Positions 58,948-64,000 of a stretch of DNA of 64,000 nt are shown here, piece by piece. The notes beneath the pieces are model-generated. The model had not been told where the DNA came from. It searched no databases and worked only from the letters and a program-made list of their open reading frames with translations. Both the position numbers and the translations under genes were made by a program. The stretch lies in the NCBI GenBank assembly GCA_034359265.1, contig CP136898.1, positions 6,140,501 to 6,204,500 on the forward strand. The letters are read 5' to 3'. Position 1 is the stretch's first letter. Each line of letters begins with the position of its first letter. The stretch is from Canna indica. Lineage: Eukaryota > Streptophyta > Magnoliopsida > Zingiberales > Cannaceae.

Positions 58948-61900
58948 TCACTCGTATGGATTTCTGAACTTCTTTAAGAGCTCTGGAATGTCAATTGACA
59001 GCATCTCATCCACAGCCTGTACCAGTTTATGCTTTAGCTTCTCAAACTTGTCGATATTGTATCCACTCAATACCTCTTTGAAATGCTCAACATTGGGGAA
59101 GTCTCCTGCTGGTAAATGGAACTCTTTCTGAACCTGCAAGAGAACTCTAGAAGTTGGATTAACAATTACAATAAATTATATAAGTAACTAAAAAGACAAA
59201 AAATAACTAAATGCCTAAAACAGCTCAATGCCACCATTAAGGCATTAACTAAGAAAGCAGACAGTATAGGCTGAGTGGCTGACATAGTTTGGAACATAAA
59301 CCACTGATCTTAAAGAAGACATTAATTATTGATCAAATTATGAATTATATGCCTATAAAGAGTATCTAAAGCTGACCTTTCCAAACTCATCTTCCAGGTT
59401 AGCAATAAGTCTCTGTTGAGTCTTGGCCTTGCCTATCAATGCAGGCATCTCTTTCTTCAGATGACTAACTATATAGGCATGGATCTTGGCTGCTCTTGCG
59501 CGCTTAACAAATTCATTGATCTACATGTAGAAAAAGAAATACTATGAAGAAAAAATAGTAACAATGCTAAAGAATGTCCAGAACATCACTAAAAAAATAA
59601 TTACACGTCGGTCGCAAGCTTTTTTGGGTATATCTTTCAAATCACAAAGGAGGTCTTCTTGCTCTACTTCAAAAAGCTCCTTTCCCATCGGCCCACTAAC
59701 TGCTTCATTCACTGGCATGTCATTAAATGAACTGCATATCCAAATACAAGTTATAAAATTGTACAAGTTATGAAATTGTATAGGAATAACCTCCAGGTGC
59801 TGATAAAATATTTCATTCATCTGGCTATTTTCTGTGACTAGTCATAACATAAACAGCTATGTAAATTCTTAAGCACATAGCCCTAGCTTAAGTAATTGAA
59901 TTAAATTGCTAAACCTTCATTCATCACAACTATTAAGAGGAGATGAACCTAGGAATTAGATGCTTGGATGAAATATCAATATTGAGAACTTACCCAATAT
60001 AAACTCGCATTACTTCAGGTGTGTTTAGAACTTTTCCAAGAGACCAAAGCAATGCCCCATAGACCCTCATCAGCTAATGTTATGCAAGAGAAATGTGCAA
60101 TTAATCAAATCTGAATCATTAGTTACTAAGAAGGGGAAGCATGACAAAAATTAATTAAGCACAATGGTTAACACTAAGAGGTAGAATGCCAATAAAGATG
60201 CCACGTTAACTTATGAAAATTGGTTTGTAAAAAGGTACATGTGTAGCTATAAATTTCACCTGTTGAGTATCAACTTGATCTGCCTTATTTAGAACTACAC
60301 GAATTTTGTCATCATGGCCACCCAAAGAGCCAATAACCCGCTTAAATTCATCACTGATGTCAAGTTTGTAGGGATCAAACAATAGAAGAATAAGGTCACA
60401 CTTTGCTGCAAACCAAGATGTCACTCCAGTGAAGTCATAACTACGCTGGGTTCGTTGTTTCTCTCCGGATAGAACCCCAGGAGTATCAACAAATGTAATG
60501 TGTTCCAGAAGCTTCACAAACAAAGTTCATAGTTGGATCCAGCATTACAACGTCAGAACAAAATTTCCATATTAAGACTAAAGATAAAAATCATACAGGA
60601 TGGGGCATTTGAGAACACTCAAACTTGGATAAAAAGGCAGTTCCAAATGCAGTCAGGCCATTATAAGGCATATCTGCTTGAACAGCAATAGTATTTCCAG
60701 GGATGCTTCTCTCATCTGGTCCTGACTGCATCAAGCACAAATGCTAGTAATTAAGAAACATTAAACCCAACATAAACATTTTAAATAGATTTAAATATCA
60801 AAGTGCCATCATCACCATATGCGAATAGAAAATTGAGGGACTAGGTGAAAAGATGAAACTGCACACTTGCCCCAGCAAAATTAGAAATTTCACATTTACC
60901 TCTGCAAAGAAGAAAATATGAATATCCCCCGAGACCATTGGAAACTCATTATGCCTTACAGTGTTCTAGCTTTACCATTCCACAGGATATCATTTAATTT
61001 TTCAATATATGAGTCTTAAAATGTTAGTTGAGTTTCTTCCAAGTTTTAGGATACACATGATGTTTGGAAAGTGTCAATGAAAAACAATCTTTGTTCAGAT
61101 GCCATATGCAATCATCCCAATACCCCTCCTACACACTCCTAAAAACAAAATAGGAGAAAAATAAGAAGAAAGAAATACTATCTTACTGTAATAACAACAA
61201 ATCTATCAGTTGTAGGTTCTGGTCCAATATGAGCACCTGCATAAAATCAGGACTATCAATAATGAGCTACAGAACTCTAATGTCAACTTTGATGCATAAA
61301 ATATAACAAGGAGCAATATTATCTCCCAACACACCTGGATAGCTAGATTTCAGTAAATGTTTTATGAATGTGGTCTTTCCAGTAGAATATTGACCCAAGA
61401 GCATAACCATGGGCTTGGCATCAAAATCACTGCTGGTCTGCAAAAATATTTATTTGCAAAGTCAAAACTAGATGAAAAAGCCATGAGTAATTAATTTGAG
61501 CCAATGAAACTGTTTTCATAACAGTGCTTGCAGCTTGGTATCTTAAAGAAAATAAGTAGAAAAAACTTAAGCAATTATGCTTACCAAGCAAGGTGAGACA
61601 AAATCATCGAATTTATAGGAAACTTCCAAAGGCTTGAGTTTCTCAATATATAATCTCTTCAGGCCATCAGTAATTGAGGTGACTGACTTAAGAGGTATCT
61701 AGAAAGAAATATAAACACAAATTGTCATCAGGAGAACAAACAAAGACTGACCTACAACTTGGCCACCAATAACCAAATTTCTAAATAGTCTCGCACGATC
61801 TAGTATGAAAAACTAGTAGAAAGGAAACCATTCTTGTAATAATCAACGCTTACCAAAACTCAAGATATGCAAAAATGTGTTGCTTCAAGAAAAGATTTTT

Positions 61901-62973
61901 GACATCTTTAAGAGAATGCCACATCAAAGAAATAGAATAATGTTGTTTTAGACAATTGCTTGAGAGCCTAAGTAATGCCTGGATCCAAAACTAGGCTTGC
62001 AACATCCGGGCTACGTTCATTTAGACTTTCATTGAAAGAAAAAAAGCTAGCATCTTTGTTTTTTTGAGGAAACTGGAGGAAAACAATTCCACCAGGAATA
62101 TATTAGGGGAAAGGATGTTGGAAAATTATTTACAGAAACTTAAAAGGAAAGAAAACAAGGATTCAAAAACCTATAAAACACCATAAAAAAGAAGAAGGAA
62201 AACTGCCATAACTGCAGGCATGAGAAGAAGTGTTTGGCATATATGTGGCTCAAATATAGCATATCCAAAACACATAATAGCTTCTACCATTTTGGTCATA
62301 TATGAAATGAGAGGTAAAAAACAAAATGATTCTAAAAGTTACCTTCTTTGGTGATTTTGAGCTAAACCAGCGAGCAGATAGTGTTGTTTGTAACTGAGGC
62401 TTTACTGAAACATCATCAGAAATGTCAAAAAGGTGAAAGTAATATGTTCCATAATGTTGTTTCATGAACTAAAAAGTAAGCTCCTACCATCTAAATGAGC
62501 ATCTTTTTTCTTTTCGGAGTGCTTAGATTTCTGAAGATGGTCAATTGCATCAAGTTAATTAGAGAACCATACTCATACATAAATATTTAAGGTAGAGAGA
62601 AAACAACTGACATACAGCTAGCCGAATATCTAAACCTTCCATCTCTGGAGGTTTTAAGTTCTCCAAGTCTGTTATGAAGAAAAATGAGGCATACAAGTAA
62701 TAAACTCAGCATACATTACAAGATTTGCACGTTGTAAAAGATCTGTGGGTCACAATATGACCTGCATGATCAAGCAGATCCTGAGTGATCTCATTCCCTT
62801 CTTGAGCCAGTGCAACAAGCTGTCCATTAGAAAGAAAATTAGTGATTTAGAACTGGGTAATATGTTTTCTTGTGTACTTCAAAGAAAAAAATGGAAGGCG
62901 GAACCTGCATTGCACTAATGAACTCTTGGAGACCAAGAAAACCCTGCCGCTTTGAGTCAGAAATGGCCCAGAC
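58948..62973 (-). CDS. EHD: EH-domain-containing ATPase (EHD), 14 visible exons, N-terminus beyond the window
   Basis: In coding order the exons are 62973-62905, 62819-62762, 62668-62616, 62530-62488, 62404-62343, 61698-61585, 61437-61335, 61236-61187, 60725-60597, 60511-60260, 60073-59994, 59731-59605, 59520-59377 and 59133-58948. They join in one frame to about 489 residues, so roughly the first 50-60 residues are missing to the right. The first exon reads VWAISDSKRQGFLGLQEFIS, the second half of an N-terminal EF-hand-type EH domain. The dynamin-like G domain has the P-loop GQYSTGKT in exon 7, DTPG and SGEKQR in exon 10, and NKAD at the end of exon 10. A helical tail includes RARAAKIHAYIVSHLKKEMP. 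EHD proteins bind ATP, oligomerise on membranes and act in endocytosis and recycling. N-terminal EH placement is the plant arrangement (animal EHDs have it at the C-terminus). No frame defect is seen. Confidence 0.94.
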
Positions 62974-64000
62974 CTTCAGACAAGATATAGCAGGTTAATT
63001 TTGAAGTGCATGTAGTCTAACTACTTGGTACAAAAAATGCTACACTTTTAACTTACTATGATGAAGAAAGAACTTTTTATTGGATTAAAAAGTAGCAGCA
63101 CATCTTTGAGGCAGCAACTTAATATGGATGCTATTTATTATTCTTTTTTTTTTGCTGGTGATGAAAGTCTAAAGTTATCAATAACAAACTATAAAGCATA
63201 TCTACTAGATCTTATGGTGTAGGTAAACTAAATTGACTACTTTTTTCATTCATGGATTAAATTCCATTGTTAGATTTGGAAGTTTAGAAGAAAACATATT
63301 TTCTTGACAATAAACAAGGACTGCTGTTAGTCAGTTTCTTTTGATAAAAATAAAAAAAGCTTAATTCATATTTCCACAAGATCTTAAGATAGAACAGTGT
63401 AGAAAAGATAGAGATAGCAGAAAGGAAGTATAGGAAGTCTCTGTAATAAGTACATTGGAATTGCATAATCTCTGTGATGAGCAGCCTAACTACATAAACG
63501 AATAATGGTCATTTAATTACAGGGCAGCTTGTTCTCTGCTTATTCATAATCCTCATATAAGCAAATACAGAGTTGTCATCATAAGGTTATTCCTATATAT
63601 GCCCATGTTATCTGGATACCATAAAAGATGCAACTCTTTCTAGTTATCCAGGTAGTGCTTGTATTCAAGTGGAAATGACTCTAGGAGAAACTAGTATGCT
63701 CTCTCTGATATATAATATTTCTTTGAACTTGTTCATAAGTAAGCTCATACCCTACAATCCTAAAATTGTAGGACAGAAAGTTATTAGTGCTAAAATAAAG
63801 AACCGGTTATGCTGAGGCAACAATCTTCTAAAACAATAAGATCTAACTATCAGAAGGATTCAACTGAACTGAACATGACATGGTACATGAGCTCTGAAAC
63901 CCTCAAGAAAGATGTGGAACCAGTATTAGCAAATTAACATGATGTGTCTAGCCACATTACTAAATTAACGTATACTAATGCTAAATTACTTAGAGTTAGT
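62974..64000 (-). other. EHD first visible intron, extends past the window
   Basis: No coding match to the missing N-terminal half of the EH domain was found here, so this looks like intronic DNA of at least 1 kb. It is AT-rich and without recognisable elements. Confidence 0.55.

Overview
This window is nuclear DNA from a flowering plant, most likely a monocot and probably not a grass. The evidence is spliced genes with GT-AG introns, organelle-targeted proteins encoded in the nucleus, GC-rich first exons in a very AT-rich background, and dense plant-type transposons (CACTA, hAT MITEs, foldback elements, a LINE). The species cannot be named from the sequence alone.

Layout, left to right. A cyclase/kynurenine-formamidase-like gene (1773-5448, +) is followed by a repeat-rich spacer and a reticulon gene (10378-11382, -). 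Next come a 516-bp x 4 and a 122-bp x 5 tandem array, then a UDP-glycosyltransferase with a one-base frameshift (16751-18210, +). A 1.36-kb DNA transposon carrying a G-rich minisatellite abuts the methylthioribose kinase gene MTK (21085-25902, +), which has a LINE relic in intron 1. Mitochondrial cytochrome c1 (28090-30724, +) also carries a one-base frameshift, and its 3' end is tandemly duplicated. A MIR171 hairpin lies on the minus strand near 32.1 kb. The plastid ribosomal protein bS21c gene (35152-37891, -) is split by a 2.2-kb intron.

From about 39.8 to 48.2 kb is a transposon block: a decayed 5.8-kb CACTA element with three nested hAT-type elements, a free-standing hAT element, and a second, short CACTA. 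Beyond it are an intact GDSL esterase/lipase (48581-50458, +) and, about 3 kb on, a dead GDSL paralog (53510-54849) broken by a deletion, a palindromic insertion with a 9-bp target duplication, and a 10-bp duplication. The window ends with an At1g16860-like two-TM protein gene (57047-58655, +) converging on an EH-domain dynamin-like ATPase gene (EHD; 58948 to beyond the window, -).

The genes are unrelated housekeeping and metabolic functions (Yang cycle, respiratory complex III, plastid translation, ER shaping, endocytic recycling, lipid and small-molecule modification) and do not form a functional cluster. I found no convincing new biological system. The best leads are the MIR171 locus, the two frameshifts in otherwise intact genes, the GDSL birth-and-death pair, and the unusually well-delimited nested transposons. 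Exon boundaries were read by eye from splice signals, frame continuity and remembered family conservation.
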